This document shows positions 16,118-25,265 of a DNA stretch of 34,893 bases, one piece after another. The notes under the pieces were generated by a model. That model had not been told where the DNA came from, did no database searches, and worked only from the letters and a program-made list of their open reading frames with translations. The position numbers and the translations under genes were made by a program. The stretch is taken from assembly GCA_949123685.1 (NCBI GenBank), contig CASBHZ010000029.1, forward strand, positions 1 through 34,893, written 5' to 3'. The DNA is from an uncultured Bacteroidales bacterium (GTDB lineage Bacteria > Bacteroidota > Bacteroidia > Bacteroidales > Muribaculaceae). Each line of letters starts with the position of its first letter. The stretch's first letter is position 1.

Positions 16118-17368
16118 ATGGATCGAGAGATTTCACCTAAAGAACGGAAGAAACGTAAAATAAAAAAGATATTGACGATAGCCATTCCGCTCGTTATCAT
16201 TTTTGTAGGAATAATATTATCAATTTCCCTTATGGCTCCATCCATGAAAAGGGAAAGCCTGGACTTCATCACCGTAGATAGAGGAACCGTAGAGACATCT
16301 GCCGATGCTTCCGGGAAAGTGGTTCCGGCTTATGAGTTGATAATCACATCACCGGTTGCCACAAGAATACTTGAGATCTATTGTCATGAGGGCGACCATG
16401 TGGAGAAAGGGGAATCGCTTATGAAGCTTGATCTCGCAAGCGAGGAAACGGAGCTTCAGAATCTTGCCGACCAGCGCATGATGAAACGTTACGACACGGA
16501 GCAGACAATCCTCGACAGCCGCACATATCTCACAAATCTTGAAATGCAGATCAAAGCCAAGGAAATGTCTGTGGCACGATTGAAAACAGAAACCGCCAAC
16601 GAACGCCGCCTCGACAGCATAGGGAGCGGAACGGGCGACCGCGTCAGAGAGGCGGAACTTGCATACAAAACCGCCGTTCTCGAACTCGACCAGATACGCA
16701 AACAGTTGCACAATGAACACCTCAGCCACGCCGCTGCACGCAAAACTAAAGAACTCGAAGAAGGAATAACAGCAAAGAACCTTGCAGAGAAAAAGCGTAC
16801 ACTTGATGACGCCCGCATAAAGGCTCCCGCCGATGCAACAGTCACATATCTCAATTCTTCATTGGGAACAAGCATCTCTGCCGGCGAAAAATTAGCAGTC
16901 CTCTCCGATCTTAACCATTTCAAGATTGCGGCACAAATACCGGAATCCAATGGCGACAAACTGTCGCTCGGTGCGGAAGTTAATGTCCGCGTCAGCAGAG
17001 AAACATTCAAAGGAAGAATCGGGAACATAACTCCCCAATCAAACAACGGCATCATTTCATTCACTGTCCTACTTGATGACGACAACAATAAGAGGCTTCG
17101 TTCTGGTGTCAGGGCTGAAATCAACGTACTTTACGATATAAAGGAAAACGTGATCCGAATACCTAACGGCAATTACTATCATGGACCCGGTAACTACATC
17201 TTGTTTGCAGACACAGGCGACGGCATGCTGGAGCGCAAGGAAGTGATTCTCGGTGAAAGCAACTTTGACTTCGTGGAAGTGAGATCTGGTCTCCAACCGG
17301 GCGACAGGATAGTCAAAAACGACCTCAGTGAATATGCCAATCGTAAAAAAATTAACTTGAGGCGTTAG
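16118..17368 (+). CDS. Periplasmic adaptor (membrane fusion protein) of an ABC efflux system
   Basis: The 416-residue HlyD/MacA-type protein links the inner membrane transporter to the outer membrane channel. A basic start and one helix (about 18-39) anchor it. Then come the first lipoyl half (DRGTVETSADASGKVVP, about 53-69), a long coiled hairpin (about 100-220, rich in Leu/Glu/Lys/Arg), the second lipoyl half (RIKAPADATVTYL) and beta-barrel/membrane-proximal domains to the end. It is the first gene of the operon, behind a sigma-54-like promoter and palindrome. Its last codons (GGC GTT AG) merge into the TTAGG-word hairpin that follows. The substrate is unknown. Confidence 0.88.
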   Translation: MDREISPKERKKRKIKKILTIAIPLVIIFVGIILSISLMAPSMKRESLDFITVDRGTVETSADASGKVVPAYELIITSPVATRILEIYCHEGDHVEKGESLMKLDLASEETELQNLADQRMMKRYDTEQTILDSRTYLTNLEMQIKAKEMSVARLKTETANERRLDSIGSGTGDRVREAELAYKTAVLELDQIRKQLHNEHLSHAAARKTKELEEGITAKNLAEKKRTLDDARIKAPADATVTYLNSSLGTSISAGEKLAVLSDLNHFKIAAQIPESNGDKLSLGAEVNVRVSRETFKGRIGNITPQSNNGIISFTVLLDDDNNKRLRSGVRAEINVLYDIKENVIRIPNGNYYHGPGNYILFADTGDGMLERKEVILGESNFDFVEVRSGLQPGDRIVKNDLSEYANRKKINLRR

Positions 17369-17464
17369 GTTTTAGGCGTTAGGTTTTAGATAAGCTAACG
17401 GGGCAAAATCTAAAGCCTAATACCTAAAGCCTAAAGCCTTATACCTAACACCTAAACCCTAAAA
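17361..17464. repeat. TTTAGG-word hairpin inside the efflux operon
   Basis: The left arm (GGCGTTAGG, TTTTAGGCGTTAGG, TTTTAGA) includes the stop codon of the fusion protein gene. The right arm (17408-17464) is a longer run of the complement (CTAAAGCC, TAATACC, TAAAGCC, TAAAGCC, TTATACC, TAACACC, TAAACCC). It resembles a telomere-like degenerate repeat. It lies within an operon, so full termination would cut off the transporter; a partial attenuator or an mRNA end-stabilising hairpin is more likely. Confidence 0.75.
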
Positions 17465-17467
17465 TAC

Positions 17468-18142
17468 ATGTCAATAATCAATCTTGAGGGTGTGGAAAAA
17501 GTTTACCGCACCAAGGAAATCGAGACTATCGCTCTCGAAAACGTTAATCTCCAAATCGACAAAGGTGAGTTTGTGAGTGTCATGGGACCGTCGGGATGCG
17601 GCAAGTCCACACTGCTCAATATCATCGGACTTTTAGATAAAGCAAACAAAGGGAAAGTTGAGATCCTGGGAAAAGAAACCGCAAACTTGGGTGATAACGC
17701 CCTATCCCATTTCCGCAATGCCAATATAGGCTTCGTTTTCCAGAGTTTTCATCTTATCCCCTCGCTTAATGTCATTGACAACGTAGCCCTTCCTCTCCTC
17801 TACCGTAAGGATATTGGAAACAAAGCACGCCACGAAAAGATTGACGAAGTCCTTGACTGTCTCGGTCTGTCGCATCGCAAGTGTCACTTTCCATCGCAGT
17901 TGTCAGGAGGTCAATGCCAACGCGTGGCAATTGCCCGCGCAATAGTCGGAGATCCGGAAATAATCCTTGCCGACGAACCTACCGGAAATCTCGACTCCAA
18001 AATGGGAGCCGAAGTCATGGAAATTCTTCATCAACTCAACAAAGAAGATGGACGCACAATAGTCATGGTTACACACAATGAGGAGCAGGCTCGTCAAACC
18101 GACCGCATCGTTCATTTCCTTGATGGTCGCAGAATCGAATAA
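17468..18142 (+). CDS. ABC transporter ATP-binding protein, MacB/LolD type
   Basis: This 224-residue ATPase powers the two FtsX-type permeases encoded next. Walker A is GPSGCGKST (40-48), the Q loop lies in VFQSFHLIPSLNVIDNV, the signature is LSGGQ (145-149), Walker B is IILADE (165-170), followed by PTGNLDS and the switch His in VTHNEEQA. The QSFHLIP and NLDS phrases are typical of the LolD/MacB group that drives mechanotransmission-type export rather than classical pumping. It ends 12 bp before the first permease. Confidence 0.93.
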   Translation: MSIINLEGVEKVYRTKEIETIALENVNLQIDKGEFVSVMGPSGCGKSTLLNIIGLLDKANKGKVEILGKETANLGDNALSHFRNANIGFVFQSFHLIPSLNVIDNVALPLLYRKDIGNKARHEKIDEVLDCLGLSHRKCHFPSQLSGGQCQRVAIARAIVGDPEIILADEPTGNLDSKMGAEVMEILHQLNKEDGRTIVMVTHNEEQARQTDRIVHFLDGRRIE

Positions 18143-18154
18143 AGCATATACATC

Positions 18155-19441
18155 ATGAATAACTATATAAAACAGATTTGGTATGAATTGCGCCATCAGC
18201 CGATGGTTACAGTCACCACCATACTCGGCACGGCATTCGCGATTTTCCTCATAATGGCAGTGTTTATGACCTCGTCGATAGATACTATTCCTGTATCTCC
18301 GGAGAGCAACAGACCCCGGATGCTCACAGGTAAATATTTCAATTTAAGTAACGGAAACAATAATTCATCCGGGGGGCTTTCATATAACACCGCAAAAAAA
18401 CTATATTGGAATCTGGAGGGGATAGAGAAAATATCATTCGCCAACAATGATCCTGATAATGTTGATGTCTCCGTAAATGACGGAGACTGTATAAGCCTTC
18501 TGGAAAAGAAAGTGGATGATGCGTTCTGGGAAATATTTGACTTTAAATTCATTGAAGGCAAACCATTTGATAAAGCCACGATCGATGCGAGACTAAAAAA
18601 TGTAATACTTACCGAATCTGCGGCAATCAAGCTTTTTGGAAATACGGATATAATCGGCAAGGAAATTAAATTAAATTATATTCCCTACGTAGTGCATGGG
18701 GTTATAACCGATTCAAGTCCGCTGATGCCTGAAAGTTTCGCAAAGATATTTACCCCTTATGCTCCTGAAGAACCTGACAATACCTGGATGGAAGAATATG
18801 GCGGTGACACAAGAGTATATATGCTCATGGCGAAAGGGATAGACGACAATCATATTCGCAAACAGGTCATAGCCAGATATGCCACCCTTAATTCAACTTT
18901 AAAAAAGGAGGGAAAGGAGGCTATATATCACCAATCACCCTACACTGCGGAAACCACGAACCTTGACTTTGGATCAAACACAGATCCGGATCCTGAGACG
19001 CCCCGCAAAATAAGATATGCCGTATATTTCCTGCTACTTCTCCTCCCCGCAATCAACCTGAACAGCATGACACGTAGCCGTCTTCGTCGCCGCGTTGCCG
19101 AAATCGGTGTGCGCCGTGCATTTGGAGCAACCAGGATGGGGATCATCGCACGTTTACTTGGCGAGAACCTGTTGTTGACGCTTGCAGGAGGCATAATAGG
19201 ACTGATCCTGTGCATAATTTTCGTTGCTTTTTTCTCACATCTATTCATATCTTACGGAGGGATTTTCGGAGCAGGAGAAATATTAAGTTCCACACCTTCT
19301 TTCAAAATGCTTTTGAATTTCAAGACTTTTGGCATATCGCTTTTCTTCTGCTTAATCCTCAATTTATTAAGCTCCGGAATACCGGCATGGAAAGCATCAA
19401 GAATCAACCCGGCAGGAGCAATCTCCGGTAAAAACGATTGA
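18155..19441 (+). CDS. FtsX/MacB-type ABC permease, first copy
   Basis: The 428-residue inner membrane protein has the MacB topology: one N-terminal helix (about 19-42), a large periplasmic domain (about 45-285), then three C-terminal helices (about 288-306, 335-365, 395-418). The cytoplasmic coupling segment RSRLRRRVAEIGVRRAFGA before helix 3 is the FtsX-family mark. It pairs with the next gene, suggesting a heterodimer around the preceding ATPase. Adaptor and TolC-like partners in the same operon indicate tripartite export; the cargo cannot be read from sequence. Confidence 0.88.
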   Translation: MNNYIKQIWYELRHQPMVTVTTILGTAFAIFLIMAVFMTSSIDTIPVSPESNRPRMLTGKYFNLSNGNNNSSGGLSYNTAKKLYWNLEGIEKISFANNDPDNVDVSVNDGDCISLLEKKVDDAFWEIFDFKFIEGKPFDKATIDARLKNVILTESAAIKLFGNTDIIGKEIKLNYIPYVVHGVITDSSPLMPESFAKIFTPYAPEEPDNTWMEEYGGDTRVYMLMAKGIDDNHIRKQVIARYATLNSTLKKEGKEAIYHQSPYTAETTNLDFGSNTDPDPETPRKIRYAVYFLLLLLPAINLNSMTRSRLRRRVAEIGVRRAFGATRMGIIARLLGENLLLTLAGGIIGLILCIIFVAFFSHLFISYGGIFGAGEILSSTPSFKMLLNFKTFGISLFFCLILNLLSSGIPAWKASRINPAGAISGKND

Positions 19442-19445
19442 AACT

Positions 19446-20699
19446 ATGAAGAGGAATCTTTTAACACAAATAAAAAACGAATGGCGAGACAACCTATGGC
19501 TTATCATCGAACTGACGGTGGTTTCCGTTGCCGTCTGGACTCTCGCAATGACTCTTATTACGGCATTGCGTCCCAAATTAGATGAAAAAGGCTACTCTAT
19601 TGAAGACGTGTATAAGATAAAGATTCGCCTTCTTGATGAGACAAGTCCAGAATTTGCAGACATGGGGGAAAAGACGGAAGAAAATAACACCAACGACATA
19701 CGGACGCTCCTTAACAACATCAGGAAATCCGAGTATGTCGAAGCCGCCGCAATCTCATACAATGCACTGCCATACCAATTCAATTATGTCGGTAATATGC
19801 TTGAAATCTTAAATTCTCAGGATTCAATACAATATTATGGAAACCTTCGTATGGCATCACCGGAGATTGTCAGGATATTGCGACCGATAAGCCGGAGCGG
19901 ACTGTCACTGTCTGAGCTTGAGAAGATCATGAAACGCGGCGAGATACTTATATCTCCCGAACCCCGATACGACCGTTACCGCGATGTGAACAAACTCATA
20001 GGAAAGCGCACATTGCTATTCGACACGATCAATTCCAGGCGAATAGGGGGTGTAATAGAATCATTGAAACGCAATGAATATGAACCCAAGATAGGAACAA
20101 TCCTTGTCCCCATAGATGAATCCGACAACAGCATATTGAATAAATCTCGGGAAATTGCAATTAAAGTCAAACAGGGAATGGGGAAAAAATTTGAAGAGGA
20201 GTTTAACGAAAATGCTGACATGCGAAAATTGCGTAACATATACTTCACTGAACTTTCAGACATGAATAAAGTTCGGTCATCAAACCAATATCACAGCAAC
20301 ACTCAAGTGCGACTATGGTCAGCGGGTATAGTCTTTCTGTTAGTAATAATTTTCTTAGGGTTGTTCGGCACATTCTGGTTCCGCATACGACAAAGGTCGG
20401 GAGAAATAGCATTGAGAAAAACATGCGGAGCCACTTCTCGCGACATATTCCAGCGCACAATCGGAGAAGGGATGCTTCTTATTACAATCGCGATTATTCC
20501 GGCAATGATACTGATAGTATGCATTGACCATTACATCCTTAACCCTGACAGTCCATTTGCAGATATGGAATGGACACTCATTGCCTGGTCATTCATATTT
20601 ACATTTATTCTGATGTCATTGATGATAATTGCGGGAATAGTATTCCCCGCCCGCACAGCAATGAAAATTGAGCCGGCAATAGCTCTCAAAGAAGAATGA
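19446..20699 (+). CDS. FtsX/MacB-type ABC permease, second copy
   Basis: The 417-residue protein has the same topology as its upstream neighbour: N-terminal helix (about 17-40), periplasmic domain, then three helices near 288-312, 340-362 and 378-402. The coupling sequence is RQRSGEIALRKTCGATSRDIF, closely matching the family. It starts 4 bp after the first permease and ends 3 bp before the TolC-like gene, so the genes are probably translationally coupled. The two permeases are clearly paralogous but diverged, as is common for Bacteroidales heterodimeric systems. Confidence 0.88.
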   Translation: MKRNLLTQIKNEWRDNLWLIIELTVVSVAVWTLAMTLITALRPKLDEKGYSIEDVYKIKIRLLDETSPEFADMGEKTEENNTNDIRTLLNNIRKSEYVEAAAISYNALPYQFNYVGNMLEILNSQDSIQYYGNLRMASPEIVRILRPISRSGLSLSELEKIMKRGEILISPEPRYDRYRDVNKLIGKRTLLFDTINSRRIGGVIESLKRNEYEPKIGTILVPIDESDNSILNKSREIAIKVKQGMGKKFEEEFNENADMRKLRNIYFTELSDMNKVRSSNQYHSNTQVRLWSAGIVFLLVIIFLGLFGTFWFRIRQRSGEIALRKTCGATSRDIFQRTIGEGMLLITIAIIPAMILIVCIDHYILNPDSPFADMEWTLIAWSFIFTFILMSLMIIAGIVFPARTAMKIEPAIALKEE

Positions 20700-20702
20700 A
20701 CC

Positions 20703-22187
20703 ATGAACCTTAAACAATTATTCTCATACGCAATCCTTCTGCTCTCCGCGCCCACAATGGGTGCGGAGACGGAAGTGATATCACTCACCCTCGAAGAAGC
20801 CATATCAAGGGCAAGGGTCCATAGCGTTGACGCTGCGGTTGCCCTCGATGAACTCAAAACATCTTATTGGGAATATCGGTCTTACCGTGCCGAATTGTTG
20901 CCGGAAATTAGTTTCTCCGCTACAATACCGGCATATCATCGCCAATACTCACCATACATGAATGGCAACGGCAGTTACAGTTTCGTTCGTAACAATTATC
21001 TTCAGATGAACGGAGAAGTATCTTTAAGTCAGAATATTTGGCTTACCGGTGGAACGGTTTCATTAAATACCTCGCTTGATTTCTTCCGGCAGCTCGATGG
21101 AGAGAAATACAACCGCTTCATGTCAATACCCGTTGCCCTTACTCTTTCACAACCGATATTCAGCGTGAACAATATCAAATGGAACCGCCGCATCGAACCT
21201 GTCAGATACAGCGAAGCGAAGGCGGCATATCTGAGCGCATCTGAAGACGTGGCAATTAAGGCTATATCATATTATTTCCAACTCCTTATGGCTGACGAAA
21301 ACAGACAGATCGCATTGCAGAACCTTGATAATGCAAAAAAGCTTTATGAAGTGGCGAAAGAGAAACGCAAGATAGGAAGAATCAGCGGCAATGACTTGTT
21401 ACAGATGGAATTGAATCTACTAAATGCAGAATCGGAACTTACGGAATGTGAAAGTAGCCGTAAAAGCTCCATGTTCCAGTTAAGAACTCTTCTTGACATA
21501 AACGAAGATACTTATATCACACTCCTTCCTCCCACCTCAACCCCAACAGCAGACATAACTTATGAAGATGCCCTTCAGAAAGCACTCGAACGTAACAAAC
21601 TTGCAGCCAACATCCGTCGCCGCCAACTTGAAGCTGATTATGAAGTGGCAAAGGCGAAAGGGAATATGCGTCAGATCTCACTGTTTGCCCAGATAGGATA
21701 TACAGGCACAGACCGACGTTTCGGAGGTGCTTACTCCACACTCAAAGACAATCAGGTAGTAGAAATTGGGTTCGAGATTCCGATTCTTGACTGGGGAAAG
21801 CGTAAAGGGAAAGTGAGAGTGGCTGAGAGCAACCGTAAAGTCATGGAAAGCAGGCTTCGGCAGGAAAGGATAGATTTCTCCCAAAATATTTTCATTCTCG
21901 TGGAACGCTACCGCAACCAGCTCCATCAGCTTGAAATCAGCAAACGTGCCGATGAAATAGCCACCCGAAGGTATGCGACTAATGTGGAGACATTCTTGAT
22001 CGGCAAAATATCCACACTCGACCTCAATGATTCTCGCATCAGCAAAGATGAAGCTCGCCGCGAATATATCAACGAACTCTACCTTTTTTGGAATTACTAT
22101 TACCAGATCCGGAGCCTTACCCTCTGGGATTTCTCAACCCAATCGGGTATCGACACCGACTTCGAACGCGACATCCATACCCCCTAA
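20703..22187 (+). CDS. TolC-family outer membrane efflux protein
   Basis: The 494-residue outer membrane channel protein has a signal peptide (about 1-20, MGAETEV after the cut) and two repeats of the OEP domain. The first begins with ISLTLEEAISRARVHSVDAAVA, the second with TYEDALQKALERNKLAANIRR. The intervening long helices (ANRQIALQNLDNAKKLYEVAKEK) are typical. IPILDWGKRKGKVRVAES is the usual phrase near the second strand pair. It completes the tripartite exporter with the adaptor and ABC parts. A C-rich tract follows its stop. Confidence 0.92.
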   Translation: MNLKQLFSYAILLLSAPTMGAETEVISLTLEEAISRARVHSVDAAVALDELKTSYWEYRSYRAELLPEISFSATIPAYHRQYSPYMNGNGSYSFVRNNYLQMNGEVSLSQNIWLTGGTVSLNTSLDFFRQLDGEKYNRFMSIPVALTLSQPIFSVNNIKWNRRIEPVRYSEAKAAYLSASEDVAIKAISYYFQLLMADENRQIALQNLDNAKKLYEVAKEKRKIGRISGNDLLQMELNLLNAESELTECESSRKSSMFQLRTLLDINEDTYITLLPPTSTPTADITYEDALQKALERNKLAANIRRRQLEADYEVAKAKGNMRQISLFAQIGYTGTDRRFGGAYSTLKDNQVVEIGFEIPILDWGKRKGKVRVAESNRKVMESRLRQERIDFSQNIFILVERYRNQLHQLEISKRADEIATRRYATNVETFLIGKISTLDLNDSRISKDEARREYINELYLFWNYYYQIRSLTLWDFSTQSGIDTDFERDIHTP

Positions 22188-22290
22188 CCCGTCCCCCACC
22201 ACCCCTCCCACACCCCATATTCCCCACCTCACCCCATTCCTCCTCATTCCACCCCATTCATCCCCACCCCATCTCCCCCATCTCCCCATA
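22186..22290. repeat. C-rich, almost G-free tract of CCCCAT-type words
   Basis: About 105 bases after the TolC stop consist of degenerate words such as CACCCCAT, CCCCACC and CATCTCCCC, with a single G. The minus strand has many runs of three to five G, so it could form a G-quadruplex or affect transcription by strand asymmetry. It separates the transporter genes from the regulator genes. Confidence 0.75.
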
Positions 22291-22320
22291 TTGCCATATC
22301 AAAAAAAATTATTAATTTCG
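22291..22320 (+). promoter_or_regulatory. Bacteroidetes-type promoter for the regulator-kinase pair
   Basis: TTG at 22291-22293 is followed 19 bp later by TAATTTCG (22313-22320), one mismatch from TAnnTTTG. The predicted start site falls only a few bases from, or at, the ATG at 22328, so the transcript may be nearly leaderless. It would give regulator expression independent of the sigma-54 promoter. Confidence 0.45.
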
Positions 22321-22327
22321 CAATATC

Positions 22328-23665
22328 ATGATTTTGATTGTAGACGATGACAAAGCCATAAGACAATCCCTCACACTCCTGCTTACACGCAAGGGCTACC
22401 GGACCACGCATGCTGAAAATCCGGAACAGGCTCTCGACATGCTACGTAACCAAAAGTTTCAGCTTGTAATAATGGATATGAATTATTCCCTCTCCACTTC
22501 GGGTGAAGAAGGAATACACCTTCTGCGTCAAGCAAAAATATTCCAACCCGATACTCCTGTCATACTCATCACGGCATGGGGAAGCATACAGCTTGCAGTG
22601 GACGGCATGAGATATGGTGCCTTCGATTTCATCACGAAACCATGGAACAACCATCTTCTGATACAACGCATAGAGACTGCAATCAGTCTGTCTTCTGTTC
22701 CTGAACCAATACAGGAAGAGGCACAAGACTTCGACAGATGCGGATTCATCGGCGAGAACCCACAGATCAAGCAACTTATAAAAACTATTGCAAGAATCGC
22801 AACGACAAACGCCCCTGTGCTTATACTTGGAGAAAACGGAACCGGCAAAGAGCTGGTGGCAAACGCCATACATAACAACAGCCAGAGGAGAGAAAAACCT
22901 TTTGTCATGGTTAATCTCGGGGGAATATCGTCATCGCTATTTGAAAGTGAAATGTTCGGTCACTCCAAAGGAGCGTTTACCGGTGCCGTTACCGAACGTA
23001 AAGGCAGATTCGAGATGGCAGACAAAGGCACAATCTTTCTTGATGAAATCGGAGACCTAAGCCATGACTGTCAAGTGAAGTTGCTCAGGGTGCTTCAGCA
23101 GCACACTTTCGAACGCCTCGGCGAAAGCCGTCCTCGCAAGACCGATATCAGGGTGATATGCGCAACTAATGCCGATATACCGAGGATGGTGGAAGAGCGC
23201 ACGTTCCGTGAAGATCTTTATTATCGTATAAACCTCATAACGCTACGCATCCCTCCCCTGCGCGAACGGCGCGATGACATACCGCTCCTTGTCAGGCATT
23301 TCATAGCCACGTCTGCATCATACCACAATCTGCAGCGACCCGACATATCTGCCGAAGCGCTAAAATATCTGACAAACCTGACATATCCCGGAAATGTGCG
23401 CCAATTAAAAAATATGATTGAACGGGCTGTCCTGATGTGTGCAAACAGCCGCATAGAAAAGAGCGACTTTGAAACAGAAGGTAAATTGCTTGACAACGAT
23501 ATTAATTCCATAAACGGCTCCACCCTTGAAACTCTCGAACGGACCGCCATTATAGAAGCCCTCCGGAAATATGACGGAAACCTCTCGAAAGCGGCTTTGG
23601 CATTGGGAATAACAAGGCAGTCACTTTATCGGAAGATGGAGAAACATGGCATAAACAACCCTTAA
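22328..23665 (+). CDS. Sigma-54-activating response regulator, NtrC/ZraR type
   Basis: This 445-residue activator has three parts. The receiver domain (1-125) has acidic DDD at 6-8, phosphoacceptor Asp 50 and Lys 104. The AAA+ domain (about 138-375) has Walker A GENGTGKE (168-175), the sigma-54 contact motif GAFTGA (215-220) and Walker B GTIFLDE (234-240). The C-terminal Fis-type helix-turn-helix is DGNLSKAALALGITRQSLYR (416-435). It is followed one base later by its histidine kinase and probably controls the efflux operon through the palindrome at 16011-16028. The target is inferred from proximity. Confidence 0.93.
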   Translation: MILIVDDDKAIRQSLTLLLTRKGYRTTHAENPEQALDMLRNQKFQLVIMDMNYSLSTSGEEGIHLLRQAKIFQPDTPVILITAWGSIQLAVDGMRYGAFDFITKPWNNHLLIQRIETAISLSSVPEPIQEEAQDFDRCGFIGENPQIKQLIKTIARIATTNAPVLILGENGTGKELVANAIHNNSQRREKPFVMVNLGGISSSLFESEMFGHSKGAFTGAVTERKGRFEMADKGTIFLDEIGDLSHDCQVKLLRVLQQHTFERLGESRPRKTDIRVICATNADIPRMVEERTFREDLYYRINLITLRIPPLRERRDDIPLLVRHFIATSASYHNLQRPDISAEALKYLTNLTYPGNVRQLKNMIERAVLMCANSRIEKSDFETEGKLLDNDINSINGSTLETLERTAIIEALRKYDGNLSKAALALGITRQSLYRKMEKHGINNP

Positions 23666-23666
23666 A

Positions 23667-25025
23667 ATGAAACCGAAATATCTTTTCTCCATATTGACTG
23701 TCCTGATCGCAGCCTTGACAATCACGGCAATATTATATAGTAATCCTGCCTTACAATGGTGGTCAGCCGGAGGAGGGATATCCGCCTTGATCATATTGTT
23801 TTTCCTGTATAGAAGCGTTGTCAAACCGGTCATAGCCGCTCAACGGGGACTGGAATTATTATCGTCACAAGACTTCAACAACCGGCTCGTAAAGGTAAAC
23901 GAACCGGGGGCAGACAAAATCGTTCAACTATTCAACGATCTTATAACACGATTAAAGAACGAAAGGCTTCGTCTACGGGAGCAAGATACATTCCTGCGAC
24001 TCCTGATTGATGCATCACCAATGGGTGTTGTCATGCTCAATCTCGATTACGGTATATCAATGGTCAACAATGCATTCCTGAAAGTGGCTGAGCTTCCTAC
24101 ATCAGTAAAATTAAATGGCAAAAAGATCAAGGATATTGACTCTTCGATCTGTAAAGCATTATATTCACTAAATCCGGGAGACTGCAAAATAATCAGGCGG
24201 GACGGATCAAGGTCATACCGTTGCTATCACCTATGGTTCATGCAAGAAGGATTCCGCCGACACTTCTACCTCATTGAAAGCCTTACCGAAGAATTACGTC
24301 TTGCGGAAAAGGATGCATACGAGAAAGTTATCCGCATGATCTCTCATGAAGTCAACAATACCATGGGCAGCGTTGAATCAATACTTGAAACACTCTCAGA
24401 TGAAACTACCTATGATAAAGACTTACATGATACGGTTGAGAGCTGTCGTGAACGCTGCGAGAAGATGTGCGGCTTCATTGATTCTTTTGCCGAACTTGCC
24501 CGCATTCCCGAACCGGATCTGCGTCTTGTCAATATAGATGATGAGATATCGAGGATGCTCCCTTTCCTGAATCTTATGGCATATGAGGGAATAAAGATCA
24601 GTTTCAATCACGACCTTATCGAAAAAAACGATGAAAAAGATGTGAAGGTTATAAAGGCTGACATGTCTCTGCTCCAGCAGGCAATAGTGAATATCGTGAA
24701 GAATGCCATAGAAAGCATTGTGCATACCGATATGGAAAATTCGGCATGTCCCGAAGAGATGCATTCTCAGGCAGGTGAAATAATAATTTCAACAACAAAA
24801 AAACATGAAAGAGTGACATTGGTCATAGCAAACAATGGTCATCCCATATCAGATGACACAGAACGGCACCTGTTCAGCCCTTTCTTTTCAACCAAACGCT
24901 CAGGCAGAGGTCTCGGACTGACCCTCATTTCGGAAATACTGCGCAAACACGGATGCTCCTTCTCGCTCCGCACCGATACCGACAGTATCACCCGTTTCTC
25001 AATCAGCTTTCCTGCAAAAATATAG
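23667..25025 (+). CDS. Membrane histidine kinase partner of the NtrC-type regulator
   Basis: The 452-residue kinase has two N-terminal helices (about 7-24 and 33-50) with a very short periplasmic loop, a HAMP-like linker (51-100), a PAS-like domain (about 107-205), and a transmitter with MISHEVNNTMGSVESIL, placing the phospho-His at 227. The ATPase domain shows an N box (QQAIVNIVKNAIES) and G boxes (FFSTKRSGRGLGLTL). With almost no periplasmic sensor, it probably senses within the membrane or in the cytoplasm. It is the last gene of the operon. Confidence 0.92.
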   Translation: MKPKYLFSILTVLIAALTITAILYSNPALQWWSAGGGISALIILFFLYRSVVKPVIAAQRGLELLSSQDFNNRLVKVNEPGADKIVQLFNDLITRLKNERLRLREQDTFLRLLIDASPMGVVMLNLDYGISMVNNAFLKVAELPTSVKLNGKKIKDIDSSICKALYSLNPGDCKIIRRDGSRSYRCYHLWFMQEGFRRHFYLIESLTEELRLAEKDAYEKVIRMISHEVNNTMGSVESILETLSDETTYDKDLHDTVESCRERCEKMCGFIDSFAELARIPEPDLRLVNIDDEISRMLPFLNLMAYEGIKISFNHDLIEKNDEKDVKVIKADMSLLQQAIVNIVKNAIESIVHTDMENSACPEEMHSQAGEIIISTTKKHERVTLVIANNGHPISDDTERHLFSPFFSTKRSGRGLGLTLISEILRKHGCSFSLRTDTDSITRFSISFPAKI

Positions 25026-25037
25026 TGAGCTACCCGG

Positions 25038-25142
25038 TTATTTTTCCTTTTTGCGGTTATAGTTCTTATATGCACGATGACCGATCAAGGCTCCAATTAA
25101 GGCTCCGATAAACGGGAGGAATGTATAAATAGTAATTTTCAT
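25038..25142 (-). CDS. Possible 34-residue membrane microprotein
   Basis: A short frame encodes a basic-tailed single helix, starting MKITIYTFLPFIGALIGALI and ending in YNRKKEK. Its G-A-L-I-G-A-L-I-G pattern is a glycine-zipper-like helix. It ends 12 bp from the convergent kinase stop. It starts at 25142 with no strong ribosome site. No homologue is recognised; it may be a real small membrane protein or chance. Confidence 0.35.
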   Translation of the reverse strand: MKITIYTFLPFIGALIGALIGHRAYKNYNRKKEK

Positions 25143-25210
25143 AGCCGGAGAATAATTTATCTATTTAATTAAACGCGATTTTACGCAAGAAAATTACATA
25201 CGCAAAGAAA

Positions 25211-25246
25211 TTCAAGGGTGTAAAGTTCAATCTTTACACCCTTGAA
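25211..25246 (-). terminator. Hairpin terminator after nhaA
   Basis: TTCAAGGGTGTAAAG (25211-25225) and CTTTACACCCTTGAA (25232-25246) form a perfect 15-bp stem with a 6-base loop. On the minus strand it is followed by a T-rich stretch (ATTTCTTTGCG). It lies 20 bp after the nhaA stop. Confidence 0.75.
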
Positions 25247-25265
25247 AGATATATTAATAGATGCA

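Noticed and set aside
17361..17464. Telomere-like reading of the TTTAGG/CCTAAA words
   Set aside because: It is internal, inverted and degenerate within a bacterial operon; the hairpin interpretation explains it better.
22027..22350. Proline-rich frames over the C-rich tract after tolC
   Set aside because: They are poly-Pro/His/Ser translations of the CCCCAT words, overlapping the tolC 3' end in other frames.
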